Shown here: piece by piece, positions 44,415-54,921 of the stretch
Layout of the letters: each line of letters starts with the position of its first letter
Numbering within the stretch: the stretch's first letter is position 1
Notes under the pieces: generated by a model
Databases searched by the model: none
The model's input: only the letters and a program-made list of their open reading frames with translations
Told to the model about the DNA's origin: nothing
Program-made: the position numbers and the translations under genes
From: Gari tellinella
Lineage: Eukaryota; Mollusca; Bivalvia; Cardiida; Psammobiidae
Reading direction: 5' to 3'
DNA: 64,000 nucleotides
Assembly (NCBI GenBank): GCA_922989275.2
Contig: OV277870.1
Coordinates: 40,792,356-40,856,355 of the forward strand

Positions 44415-44600
44415 TTAACCCTTTCATGCTCAAAATCACAGTGATGTTGTCGTCTGCTTTAATATTGTTGTTTGCAATATCGATTCAAAGTTGGATTTAA
44501 GGCAGTATAACTGGCGTTTTTCCAAAACAAGTGGCAAACAGTTTTTATCCTAATCAGATGCCGTATAAACCAGTTAACGTTTCTTCATTTCACTAGTGAG
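44415..44600 (+). mobile_element. family E MITE abutting family C
   Basis: TTAACCCTTTCATGCTCAAA start at the TTAA that ends the C relic; TTGTCGTCTGCTTTAATATTG; CAAACAGTTTTTATCCTAAT with a partial hairpin. Right end eroded. Confidence 0.65.
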
Positions 44601-44795
44601 GGGTTTTATTTTAGAAAGGTTCACTTGATTGTACATAAAAATGTATTTTACAGAAACATGTTATCCGTTGCCATGAAATTGCTTTGAGCCAAAATAAAGA
44701 TATCTGACAACAGGTAACTCTCAGATTAGCCTGCCTTCTACGAACGTTTCTAAGAAATTGTTTAGAAAGGAATCGCTTAAGAGAGGAGATATTAT

Positions 44796-45047
44796 TTGAC
44801 CCGTTGCCCCATAAATACGCCTTTTTACGTCTATAAATTATTCCCCCACGTAAGAAAATAGTTCCCTTTTATACAGTCATGAACATGTAGCATAAGAAAT
44901 ATTTTCTATATCCTAGCATATGATAGCTTAAAGCATGTTGAACGTAAAGCAGCAATCGTCTTAAGGTGCATTCTGCTTTACTTTCAACCTGATTTCAGTG
45001 ATCATCTTTCTTTAAAACTAGACACAGGCTATGGGGTAATGGGTTAA
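44796..45047 (-). mobile_element. family F MITE
   Basis: TTGACCCGTTGCCCCATAAA start (one change in TTAA) and GGGTAATGGGTTAA end. P2 left arm mutated (GCATGTTGAACGTAAAGC). Confidence 0.75.
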
Positions 45048-45529
45048 AAGAGGAGAGGTTATTTTAAGATTTCGTTTCTAAATATTTACCTCTGTCGGTT
45101 GTCTTGTCCAGTTGAGCGGAACGATACTGGTTACAACTACTTTTTATTTATTTTAAATCATGCAAAGTTATAGACCGGTGTCGGTTTACATATATTTTTG
45201 TAATGTATACTTTTGTAAATCGTGTAGAGATTGACTACCAGTCTGAGATACACCTTTGACGGGGGAAATAAACAAGGTTCATCGGTGACAAGAACTAACG
45301 AGAGCACCGCGAACGGGTACTTGACTCTCGACTTTTGCATACTTGAGATGGGTAAATAGTCTAAACTGATAGAATGCGTATGCATGTTTGTTGCATTCTT
45401 GGTCATAGAAGCTTGTAAGCAACAACAACTAAACCATACTTGGATCTATAGGTGTCTACGGGTCATAAAAGAGGAAATGATAACATGCAAGTTTTTAATA
45501 AATCCCATTTCTAACTTAAAAAAATTGAT
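45048..45529. other. no recognisable feature
   Basis: An 82-codon minus-strand frame (45158-45406) has no motif I recognise. Confidence 0.3.
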
Positions 45530-46235
45530 ATCTTCATTTGCTTTCCATTGAAAGTAAACTCTAAGTCAAACTAGGGTACTAAATCTGCAAAGCATAATCG
45601 CAGGGTTAGCTGCCTTGTTGAGACGAATTACTCTTTTGATAGTGAACAAGTCTTCAAAGCTTGAAGTTAATAACTTTGACAGTCAATGATAAATTCCATT
45701 TATAGTAAAGTGTAAGTCAAAATGAGGACACTAACTTTGAAACGACAAGTCCCATGGATACCAGCCTTGTTCCAAAACGTTTCTTTTTTATACTAAACAA
45801 GCATCTAACTTAATCTGCAAAATCAAGCACATTGTTAGATGCCATCATTTAATGAATTACTCTTTTAAAACTGAACAAGTATTCAAAGTTTCAAATTAAT
45901 ACCTTTAATAATTATTCAGAAATTTCATTTACAAATTCTAAGTCGAAACAAGGGCAATAACTCTAGATAACAAATCCAAGGGTTATATGCTTTGTTGTGA
46001 TGAGTTGCCCTTTTCATATAAAATAAGTATTCAAAGTTTAAAGTTAATACCGTATATAATAAGTTATATGTAAATAAGGTATTCAGAAATTTCAAATTAC
46101 AAATTTTAAGTAGATAAAAACAAGGCCAATAACTCTTCAACAACAACCCCAAGGTTACTTGCCTTGTGGTAATAAGTTGCCCTTTTTTATACTTAACAAG
46201 TATTCCAAGTTTCAAATAGATACTTCTGAGTTATT
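45530..46235 (+). repeat. diverged tandem array, ~150-230 bp period
   Basis: CTAAGTCAAACTAGGGTACT-like phrases at about 45560, 45710, 45938 and 46107, each followed by a CCTTGTTGAGACGAATTACT-like phrase and AACAAGTATTCAAAGTTTCA-like phrase. Same general style as the 20.2 and 21.9 kb arrays but a different sequence. Confidence 0.6.
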
Positions 46236-46346
46236 AAGAAATTTTATGATACAAAACAGTTAACCCACCGAAAACCTTAACCAACGCTGAAGCAGACGCA
46301 AACGACAGAGTGGCGACAATAGCTCGACGTTTTGAAAACGTCGTGC

Positions 46347-46403
46347 TAAAAATTTCCATATTTAAATAGGAAAAAAAGCTAAATATTTCCATATTTAAAT
46401 AGG
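46347..46403 (+). repeat. short tandem duplication
   Basis: AATTTCCATATTTAAATAGG occurs twice, 32 bp apart; each unit contains the palindrome ATATTTAAATA-like core. Confidence 0.6.
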
Positions 46404-46547
46404 AATTTAATATGATGTATATGGCAAAAACGGTGACAATGATATTATGTTTTGAGATAAGCGTGGGTGTGTTCAAACGACGATGTTCATTGCAAACAGT
46501 TTGGAGTCAGGTGTGACGCCGAGTATGTTGGCCTTAAATCAGGTCAT

Positions 46548-46989
46548 TAACCCTTTCCCTCACAGAATCGCCTTTTAGCGCAATTAGTGTATTCATCCGC
46601 TTAACCCTTTACCCCATAGCCTATTTCTAGTTTTGAAGATAGGTGGCTACTTAAAGCAGGTTGAAAGTAAAGCAGAATGTGCCTTAAGGCACATTCTGCT
46701 TTACTTTCAGCCTGCTTTAAGCTATAATCTGCAAGGAAACTGAAAATAATTCTTATGAATTATATTCATGACTGTATAATTTGGAACTATTTTCTTCAGC
46801 GGAGGAATAAATTAAATGCGCTAAAAGTCGCTTCTATTGGGGAAAGGGTTAAGAAAATAGTTCTAATTAATGAAGCCATGGATATGTATCATTACAACAC
46901 GTCTTATGACGCATTCTGCTTTACTTTCAATCTGCTTTAAATAGTCGCCTATTTCCCAAACCAGAAACTGACTATGGGGTAAAGGGTTA
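46548..46989 (-). mobile_element. family F MITE split by another F element
   Basis: Outer F: TTAACCCTTTCCCTCACAG ... TATTCATCCGC to 46600, resuming GAAAATAGTTCTAATTAATG at 46853 and ending GGGTAAAGGGTTAA. Its P2 retains only the right arm (GACGCATTCTGCTTTACTTT). Confidence 0.8.
46601..46852 (+). mobile_element. family F MITE nested in family F
   Basis: Complete copy bounded by TTAA at 46601-46604 and 46849-46852. The host reads CCGC-TTAA-GAAAATAG once the insertion is removed, matching CCGCTGAAGAAAATAG of other F copies with one substitution. P2 at about 46650-46720 is perfect. Confidence 0.9.
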
Positions 46990-47603
46990 ACCAGATCAGA
47001 TTATTCAGACTTAAGTTAACAAATTTGATATTGATAAGACACGTTATTTTAATCATATGCGAAACACTTGTATATGCTTTGACTTCCAAAGTCCAAGGGT
47101 TACATTTTATAAGTTTTGTTAATCATAAAAACTGAATTCCTTACTTAAATCTAGCACAACTTTTCCTTTTTCAGCAACATCAACCTCTTTATGAAACTTA
47201 TTATTTTTGTAACATTTTCTTTATTACTTAAATTCGTGATTAGCAACTATATGGGTACTGTTGAAACATTTTTGGATTTAAATGTCACACTGACGCCAAC
47301 TGAACAACACTCAGATAATATGTCTTTAATGAAATGACGCAAATGTTCACTACGAGAATAGCTGCAAATGAGACTTGTAGAAGACAAACCCTGAATTGTG
47401 TGTTAATGTATAGATGTACCGCAAGTTTGATTTCCCTACGGCATACTTAATAATTGCCGAAATTGATCTTTAAAGTAAAAGATAAATAAATCCCATTACG
47501 CCATAATCTGCTACTGTTACATTGTAATGATCTACTGCCCTACATAACGAATAACGATTAAACCTAGAGCCAATACAACCACCAAAAAGACTTATTCATT
47601 GCA
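46990..47603. other. no recognisable feature
   Basis: AT-rich; nothing assigned. Confidence 0.3.
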
Positions 47604-47672
47604 CAAAAAGTAGGTACAACTCAAAACAAGGTGAAAGTAAAACTGAAAGCGCCTCCAGGAGTTTTCAATTTT
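47604..47672. mobile_element. family G hairpin fragment
   Basis: AAAACAAGGTGAAAGTAAAA, CTGAAAGCGCCTCCAGGAG, TTTTCAATTTTAC: a decayed G/P2-type stem cut by the C element that follows. Confidence 0.45.
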
Positions 47673-47871
47673 ACGCCCTTCGCCTGCTGGTTTTTTGCAA
47701 ACATTTTGGATCCAGATCAGACGCTGCGTAAAGCAGCGTCTGATCTGGATCCAAACTGTTTGACACTCGTTTTTAGGTTTCTTCACTTATAAAACGTATA
47801 AATCTAAATTTGACAAATTTTGCAGACAACAATTTCAACACAGACGACATCACAGCAGGATAAGGGTTGAC
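47673..47871 (+). mobile_element. family C MITE
   Basis: ACGCCCTTCGCCTGCTGG start (TTAA decayed) and GCAGGATAAGGGTTGA end. P1 at 47692-47762 is perfect with a variant apex, GCTGCGTAAAGCAGC: the change is paired on both arms. Confidence 0.85.
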
Positions 47872-48060
47872 CTTCTGTATGCTGCCGTCGAATGCGTGAG
47901 AACCGCTGTAAACTGTTTGGATCTAGATGATTCGCCGAGTAGCTCTCACAGGGATTCAAACTATTTGATCCTTGGATTTCGGAAGTAAAATCCCTTTCAA
48001 TCGTCTTTGTGAGGTATTGTAATCAATGTTTTGCCGACGACATTGATACAGCATGCACAT
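47872..48060 (+). mobile_element. family C relic
   Basis: ACCTTCTGTATGCTGCCG, GTAAACTGTTTGGATCTAGA, GGGATTCAAACTATTTGATC, TTTTGCCGACGACATTG, in family C order. Confidence 0.5.
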
Positions 48061-48341
48061 AATTAGGTGTATATTTAGTCTCATCACGTTTGACTCTTCC
48101 CACGTTGCATTATCGTCTGCTAAAGAATTGTCATCTACAGGTCAATCAATTTGCGGCTAACAGAATATCAATGATACCATCGAATAGTTTGCACCAAACT
48201 AAGATGTCGATATATGTGTCGCCTGGCTTTTACAAATGCAAGTCAAGTTGCGCTAAGTTTGATAACCAATAAATAACTAACAGCTTAAATGAGGTTGCAT
48301 TTCATTCAGCCAACGCAGAAAATTATTTGGCTCCTTTAGTA

Positions 48342-48577
48342 CAGTGGAGAATCTGTTATTCTTTCCCGTTTAAACGCAAACGCAAAGCACTAACACATAG
48401 AAAAGAACAATTTTGGGACAATTCTCATAACTAATGTTTATATTGGTGGCAAACAAGTTGGAGCCAGATCAGACGCCGGGTTACCCGGTGTCTGATCTGG
48501 CTCCAAACTGTTTGTAAAAGAAAAAATAGTTTTAGCGTAAACGCGTTTATCGGGAAAGAATAACAGATTCTCCACTG
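48342..48577 (-). mobile_element. family A MITE
   Basis: TA-flanked copy, about 10 bp shorter in the ACGCAAACG stretch. Its P1 left arm reads GGAGCCAGATC while the right also gives GATCTGGCTCC, so here the stem is fully paired. Confidence 0.9.
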
Positions 48578-48664
48578 TAACTCTTTTGTGGAACAATGTG
48601 TTTAACCCTTCTCTCGCAAAAATTCTGTCAGATAAAAGTAATTGGCCTCAATTTCACATTGGTA

Positions 48665-48910
48665 CAGTGGAGAATCTGTTATTCTTTCCCGTTTAAACGC
48701 AAACGTACGCAAACGCAAAGCACTAAAACGTAGAAAAGTACAACTTTTGGACAATTCTGATAATTCATGATTATCTTGGTGGCAAACAGTTTGGAGCCTG
48801 ATCAGACGCCGGGTTACCCGGCGTCTGATCTGGCTTCAAACTGTTTGCACTGTAAATAATAGTTTTAGCGTAAACGCGTTTATTGGGAAAGAATAACACA
48901 TTCTCCACTG
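48665..48910 (-). mobile_element. family A MITE
   Basis: Full 246 bp, TA on both sides, 87 bp after the previous A copy in the same orientation. Confidence 0.9.
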
Positions 48911-48917
48911 TATAATT

Positions 48918-49096
48918 TTAACCCTTTCATAATCAAATTACTATGGAGATATTTACCCCTTCACCGCTTTAGTGTCGTCTGCTTCAGTATTGTTGTCAGC
49001 AAGACACGTTTCAAATTTAGATTTATGGTTGCCTGACTTAATACATGCCGATAAAAGTGTCAAGCAGTTTGGGTTCTGATGAGACGCCGCGTTACG
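48918..49096 (+). mobile_element. family E MITE, right half replaced
   Basis: TTAACCCTTTCATAATCAAA start; GTGTCGTCTGCTTCAG, TCAAGCAGTTTGGGTTCTG; proceeds to GAGACGCCGCGTTACG, the P1 apex, where E sequence stops. Confidence 0.8.
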
Positions 49097-49153
49097 AATT
49101 AATAGTTTTAGCGTAAACGCGTTTATTGGGAAAGAATAACGTTTTCTCCACTG
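49097..49153 (+). mobile_element. family A end fused to family E at the palindrome
   Basis: AATTAATAGTTTTAGCGTAA through TTGGGAAAGAATAACG to TTTTCTCCACTG and TA. Only the distal 57 bp of a reversed A copy are present. Confidence 0.8.
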
Positions 49154-49411
49154 TACCCGGCTTTGGAATTTGATACAATCTAATTGCAACAAACGATACA
49201 ATCGCAATTGCCGAGAAAAAATGTAATTCTGCAATGTAGAATGCACGTGTGCCTCATTTAGGATTGCCGCTGTTATCAACTTAAACATTAACTGATATGC
49301 CAGCAATTACAATGCGCTACAAAAGTGTCATTTTTCTATATTTCAGTATGGTATGTTAATCCAGGCGACATGCCAAACATTAGACTATATTCAAGTGACT
49401 ATTAGTTTGTA

Positions 49412-50627
49412 TACTCAGCCAAAAAAGAAAGTACCCACTTATCAGCGGCTCATACATAAACTGTATTCAAATAATATCTTATAGAAAATAACAGACATCA
49501 TGATATCATTGTGGCTAAAAAAACTAGCAAGTTGTGTTAGAAATAAAAGGTCTATAACTCTTTTTCCTGAAAACAGCATTTTCGCTTAGAATTCTTTTTC
49601 CATAGTAGAGAAACAATTGTAGTCATTTTCAACAGCTAGATCTTTTTCTTAAAGAAAATAAAATCACATTAGACTTTCATTCATCACAATATTTACGGCG
49701 TTATTAAGAGTAGAAAGTCATAAAATAGTAAATTACCTCCCTTTGATATGAAATAAGAACGAACTGTAAGTGTTTCATTTTCGTTGCATGTGTTGTTTAA
49801 TCTGAATGTTTTTTTACTGGAATACATTGGTGAGCGTAAGAGCCTTTAAAACCTCAATCAAAACTGGAGTTGATAAAGTACTTCAAAAGATATTGAGCTT
49901 GGAAATTTACTTAATTTAGAGTAAATGTAACAAGTTGGCAGCCTCCTTTTTTGCTGAGTATATTAGACTGACCTGCGAATAATCGCAATATATGGCCTAT
50001 AGAATATGTGTGGGATGAACTAGGACATGGTGTTCGAAAATATCACGCAATCAACACTGTAAATGACCTGGCAGCAGTGTAACATGTTGAATGGAACAAT
50101 TTGCCTGTGCCATTTAATGTCATTTATACAGCGTTACGTCAACAGCATGCGCCGCCGCATCATGCCATGCACTGGACAAAATTGTGGACGCATGAACTAC
50201 TGACTCCGAATTCAAGACTTAAGTACCATTTTGAGTGCTTATACCCCATTCAAAATGAAATTAAACCTTTCATTTTGGTTAACCCAGTCTTTTCAAAGAA
50301 AGTGTCATTTTTTAAATCGACCCCTATGTCATTTCGCTCAATATTTTACATTAACAACAAGATCGCGTCGAGTTTAATTTCTCACAGAATGTCACTAAGG
50401 AATTATTCTTCAATCCAGATAAAAAAAAGTCAGAATATATTCGAGTTCCTAGTATATCGATATAAGAAAAATAAGAAAAATAACAACACCAACCCGAATT
50501 AAATTATCTTCCAACGTTTCGCCGTTAGGCTTTTTCAAGGAATAAGTATATAATTTGATGACGTAACGATAAACAAATAGTATATCGATAGAAATATATG
50601 ATGGGTACTTTCTTTTTTGGCTGAGTA
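49412..50627 (+). mobile_element. Tc1/mariner-type transposon, decayed, both ends present
   Basis: TA at 49410-49411 and 50628-50629; ends TACTCAGCCAAAAAAGAAAG and CTTTCTTTTTTGGCTGAGTA are perfectly inverted, extending through GTACCC/GGGTAC. A third, diverged end (CCTTTTTTGCTGAGTA, followed by TA) lies at 49944-49960, so 49412-49960 could be a separate short derivative. Only a fragment of transposase remains. Confidence 0.8.
49974..50217 (+). pseudogene. Tc1/mariner transposase, C-terminal fragment
   Basis: WPIEYVWDELGHGVRK, INTVNDLAA, an in-frame TAA, then EWNNLP; after a frame change IQRYVNSMRRR. This is the end of a DDE transposase of the IS630/Tc1/mariner group; the E of PIE corresponds to the third catalytic acid. 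The first two Asp and the DNA-binding domain are absent. Confidence 0.75.
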
Positions 50628-50809
50628 TATTTGTAAAGATTATCAGAGTTAACTACTTTTTTGTCATAAAATTTGCATGTCACCTATCTCAAAATGTTTT
50701 TACGACTATTAAAAGATGCAAGTACTATAGAAAGGTAATATCATGGTAGATATCTGCATAACTTTCTTTTTGCTGTAAGCCTTTACGTGTATTTAAAGTA
50801 GCCACTATT

Positions 50810-50895
50810 ACAAAGCCGCATAACGCGGCGTCTGATCAAGATCTAAACTGTTTGCAAGCAACCATTGCACTCGGTGTAAAGCATTCAGTGTGTTG
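50810..50895 (+). mobile_element. family D right-half fragment
   Basis: CCGCATAACGCGGCGTCTGA, TCAAGATCTAAACTG, CAACCATTGCACTCGGTG: P1 right arm plus the stretch that follows it in family D. Confidence 0.6.
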
Positions 50896-51130
50896 TTGTT
50901 TTTTTGCCCGTTATATGATTTACGTCTGTATTTGTTTTATGCGAAAAGTATGTGGTTTGGTTTGCCTACATTTTATTTCAGAACCAACCACTAGTTACTC
51001 GGCACACATTTAGATCGCAACTGAAAAGAACCACAATTCACCGCATCGTGCATAGGGCTAATAAGTTTCCTTTAGTTTATACTCAGATCAGAAACCGACA
51101 TATGTCGCGGTCCATCATGATCTACACGTA

Positions 51131-51499
51131 CAGTGAACTCCCTCTAAACCGGACATGTGTGGGGACAACAAAAACATCCGGTTTAGTGGGGTTTCCGGTT
51201 TAGAGGGGTTTTAACCCATAGCTTGTTTCTAGTATGGAAGGAAGCTGACCACTTAAAGCAGGTTGAAAGTAAAGCAGAATGCGCCTTAAGGCGCATTCTG
51301 CTTTACTTTCAACCTGCTTTAAGCTATCATCTGCTAGAATATAGAAAATATTTCTGATGATATATGTACATGAATGTATTTTCTTCAGTGAAGGAATAAA
51401 TCAAAGGCGTAAAAATGGGTAGCAAACGGGACCAAAGTTGTTGTCCGGTTTAGAGAGAATTCCGGTATTTAGAGGTTCCGGTCTAGAGGGATTTTACTG
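51131..51499 (+). mobile_element. family K composite MITE, full length
   Basis: CAGTGAACTCCCTCTAAACC to GAGGGATTTTACTG, TA both sides. Internal F (TTTTAACCCATAGC at about 51210 to AATGGGTAGC near 51421) with a perfect P2 (51258-51325, GCGCCTTAAGGCGC apex). Confidence 0.9.
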
Positions 51500-51501
51500 T
51501 A

Positions 51502-51979
51502 TTCTATTTCGCTACAATACTTCTATTAACAAAAAACATTACAATATACTAGTATCTGATATCGAAATGTCAACAAATATAAATGCGGAAAAGCAAAGAC
51601 ACTACATTCAATTTTATCGACGATTATAGTAATTAACAGAGAGTGTTGCTGTGTAAAGTACACTTGTGCTATTCAAATAGTGAGGACCCTATGATCAGGG
51701 TCTGTACTGTTTGTAATTTTGCGATATACTGTAAACATGAACCCTTAAGAAGTAGGGAAAAACATTACTAGACTTAATTGAAATTGCAACTGTCCATTAA
51801 AATGTTCAGGGGTGATCGGGTTTACAAACATACGTCTTTCTGGCAGTAGCAGATTGAAAACGGTAATAAAGACACAATTTTCTTCATTAATGTCACAATA
51901 AGTGATGGTATATGCCCATAATCGTCACTTTCAACGTCATATAACAAACGCTTGTCTTCAAATACCGTCTGACAATTTC
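51502..51979. other. mostly unassigned
   Basis: ATGATCAGGGTCTGTACTG near 51692 is a P1 right-arm scrap like that at 37440. Confidence 0.35.
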
Positions 51980-52206
51980 TTAACCCTTTCCCTCTCAATG
52001 ACGCATAAAAGCGCGTTTGCAAACAGTTTGGGTCCTGATCAGACGCCGCGTAACGCGGCGTCTGATCAGGATTCAATCTGTTTGACACTCATATCGATAT
52101 GTTTTAGGTCATACTACATTGAAAATTACTTTGAAACGATCTTGCGAACAGGAAAATTGAAGCAGACGAAAATGAAACGGTGAAGTGGTAAAAAACTCGC
52201 GGAAAA
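51980..52206 (-). mobile_element. family E MITE, right end lost
   Basis: TTAACCCTTTCCCTCTCAAT start; P1 at 52017-52083 perfect (GGGTCCTGATCAGACGCC, GCGTAACGCG apex); GCAGACGAAAATG and GTGAAGTGGTAAAAA near the end. Confidence 0.8.
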
Positions 52207-52230
52207 TGTCTGCTTCACAATAATACTGGA

Positions 52231-52474
52231 TCCCGTCTAATGAAAGGTCATACGACAAATGTTGTCGTAAGTCAAATTCTAAAATTCTCAATTATTATTT
52301 ATTTCTCGATTTAATCCTGTCTTGTGATATCCCCTTTAAATTGTCTTGACAAAAACGTTTTCAACGAGATGTCACAAGACAGGATTAGATGGAGAAATTT
52401 GCAATTAGATGTACTTTAATGTGTTGACTTACGACCATTGCTGTCGTACAACGTTTCGTAAGACAGGTCCCTGC
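52231..52474. mobile_element. family H hairpin element
   Basis: GGATCCCGTCTAATGAAAGG start and ACGTTTCGTAAGACAGGTCC end; GACAAATGTTGTCG inner palindrome; TAATCCTGTCTTGTGATATC stem. Its right part lies in the segmental duplication. Confidence 0.75.
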
Positions 52475-52835
52475 ATCGTAGTTAAACTCATCTTTTCTAC
52501 TTTTAAAGTCATTTTAGTTCAAACGTATCAGTCTAACATGTATGTATTCAAGATGATAGTACGGTAAATGCGTTGAAAATAGTTGTGGCGCATTGGTGTA
52601 TTCCTACGCTGTATGAAAGCAACACAACACACGAGAAATGAATTTAGCAATCTGCCTGAGTTTTACTATATAAACGTAGGTAAAAGAGAGTTAAGAATGA
52701 CGATGAGGGGATTTTAATGCTCATTGAATTTATTTCTGTCTAGACACAATTATAAACATTTACATGTTTCACCAAAGCTTACAATTTTTAATGATACCAA
52801 AATGCGCTTGCTCTTAAACGGATTCGGCGCCATAT

Positions 52836-53365
52836 GACCATTTTATGTGTTTCGGTGCCGTAAAACCTAAGTCAATTAATCTTAAACAAGCTTTTTGAAA
52901 TACAATCAGTCTTGTTTTAAGCAAGCATTGGATTCATGACAAATGGGTGGATGATGTTTGAGTTCGACAGAATAGGACATATACAGTGGAGAAAACGTTA
53001 TTATTTCCCAATAAACGCGTTTACGCTAAAACTATTATTTGCAGAGCAAACAGTTTGGAGCCATATCAGACGCCGGGTAACCCGGTGTCTGATCAGGCTC
53101 CAAACTGTTTGCCACGAAGATAAACATGAAATATCATAATTGTCCAAAAGTTGTTCTTTTCTACGTTTTAGTGCTTTGCGTTTGCGTACGTTTGCGTTTA
53201 AACGGGAAAGAATAACAGATTCTCCACTGTAGCGCTGATAAGTGACGACAGATGGTGAGAGCAGAGATAATGATTTCAGGAAAGATGATTTTGGCTAAAC
53301 CCATTCGTTTCCAAGTAGCGCACGGGATCACAACCACCGACCTCCCTTTTTTTTAGCTCTTGGCA
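52836..53365 (+). repeat. dispersed repeat R, inverted fragment plus forward copy
   Basis: Reverse fragment GTTTCGGTGCCGTAAAACCT near 52850-52885, then from about 52957 a forward copy: GACAGAATAGGACATATA, (A insertion), GCGCTGATAAGTGACGACAG, GATTTCAGGAAAGATGATTT, TGGCTAAACCCATTCG, CACAACCACCGACCTCCC. The same sequence appears reversed at 55350-55535. SINE-like in size but no clear pol III boxes. Confidence 0.55.
52984..53229 (+). mobile_element. family A MITE with empty-site partner
   Basis: Full copy (AAAACG left-end subtype) with TA at 52982-52983 and 53230-53231. In duplication copy 2 the site reads CATATAGCGCTGATAAGTG (60281 on), with one TA and no insertion. Confidence 0.95.
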
Positions 53366-53814
53366 GAGAGGATACAGGTAATCTATGTCAAAAAAAAAAA
53401 TTCTTATTTTTTTAAATAATTGTATTCACATATTTTACATCCATACATATTTTTACATTCCAACATCATGTAGTTTAAGTAGAAAATATAAAAACAACGC
53501 AATTTTCATGAAGAATCAATGAACTATTGAAATATATATCATCAAAAACTAAATAATATTTCTAACATACAATTTTTCTATTGAATGTAAATATGAAAAC
53601 ATACATTTTTATGGAAAAAATGAAAATCTATGTCAAATATCCCCTATGACAATCAAGCCTAAGAACCTGACAAGGTACATGTAGGAAGGGCACTATGGAT
53701 GACAAATGGACAGTCTTCATACAACTATAGTGGTTAACTGCAGGATATAAATGGTGTCTCAAGCTGCATTTAGTATCTAGCATAAAGCAGTCGCATGTCT
53801 TTAGCAATTTACCG
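53366..53814. other. unassigned AT-rich block specific to duplication copy 1
   Basis: Begins with an A-run (53390-53399) and a T-run; no ends recognised. Confidence 0.35.
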
Positions 53815-54010
53815 CCGACCGAAGCCGCATAACGTCGACCTTGAAAACATGTTTAGATCAAGATCAGACGCCGCGGTACGATTAGGATGCAAGCTATTTG
53901 ACACTCGTATCAATATAAAGTCATACTACCTGAAATCTAACTCCGAAGCGTTCTTGCAGACAACAATATTTGAGCAGGCGACACTATTGCGATAGAGGAG
54001 TAAAAACTAA
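53815..54010 (-). mobile_element. family E relic
   Basis: CCGCATAACGTCGACCTTG, AACATGTTTAGATCAAGATC, GACGCCGCGGTACGATTAGG, GACACTCGTATCAAT, TTGCAGACAACAATATTTG. Confidence 0.55.
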
Positions 54011-54082
54011 GCGATCAAGATGGCGCCATAACGGTTTATTCATCCATGCTACCTTAACGAAGTGCCTCACAATAACCTCTCA

Positions 54083-54315
54083 TTAATCCTTTCACTTTCA
54101 ATGACGCTTAAAAGCGCTCTTGCAAACAGTAAAGTTGCTGAACGCGGCGTCTTATCAGGAACCGAACTGTTTGACACTCGTATCGGACATGTTTTAAGTC
54201 ATACTACATTTAATCTTACTTTGAAACGATTTTGCAAACAATAAAATTGAACCAGACGACAGTGAAACGGTTAAGGGGTAAAAATATCTCGAACAATTTG
54301 ACCACGAATTGGTTA
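54083..54315 (-). mobile_element. family E MITE
   Basis: TTAATCCTTTCACTTTCAAT start, GACCACGAATTGGTTAA end; P1 left arm deleted (CAAACAGTAAAGTTGCTGAA then CGCGGCGTCTTATCAGG). Present with the same deletion in copy 2 (about 60330-60534), so both predate the duplication. Confidence 0.75.
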
Positions 54316-54921
54316 AGCCTTTCGCTGTTATAAGGTTGTCTGCAAATATTATCAACATCGATATTCTATTAAATAGAATGTATGTATCAACGAGGTACGC
54401 TTATGTACAAGTTGAAATAAAATTCTGTTCTGATAACAGGAATTGTCTGCTGTCTTATTTCTGAACATCGAGTTACTCGGTGTCTCTATCGGATCAACAC
54501 TAGTTGCAGCGCTAGTCACAAATTCGTCTTTAAATCACAATTCACACAATGCGTATCTATGGGGTAATAGTTTGAAGGACTGAATTCTAATATGATCAAA
54601 ATGCACACAGACTTTTGACAAATCAAGACATCTAGTTTGATTAGGGTCATTATAATTCTAGGATTTGTAATTCATATTACATCCAGATTTGCATTTTGAT
54701 ATTGCTTTTATACTGCATTGCAGCAGGATTTTGACTAGCGGTTTTGCATGTTTGGGAAAATCCAATTTGAATTAGACACCGGCTATGTCCTTGTCCACGC
54801 AAAAACTACATTATTAAACTTAAAATTCCAGCATTTTATTAATAAATACAATTCATATTACGTTACATTCCAATCATAACTTTCATTTATGACTCGTTCT
54901 TTTGTTTCCTGACCCTATGCT

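Noticed and set aside
50101..50502. 133-codon plus-strand frame at the mariner relic
   Set aside because: Only the first part matches transposase, and then in the wrong frame for the RYVNSMRRR motif; the remainder is unrelated AT-rich sequence. Annotated as a pseudogene instead.
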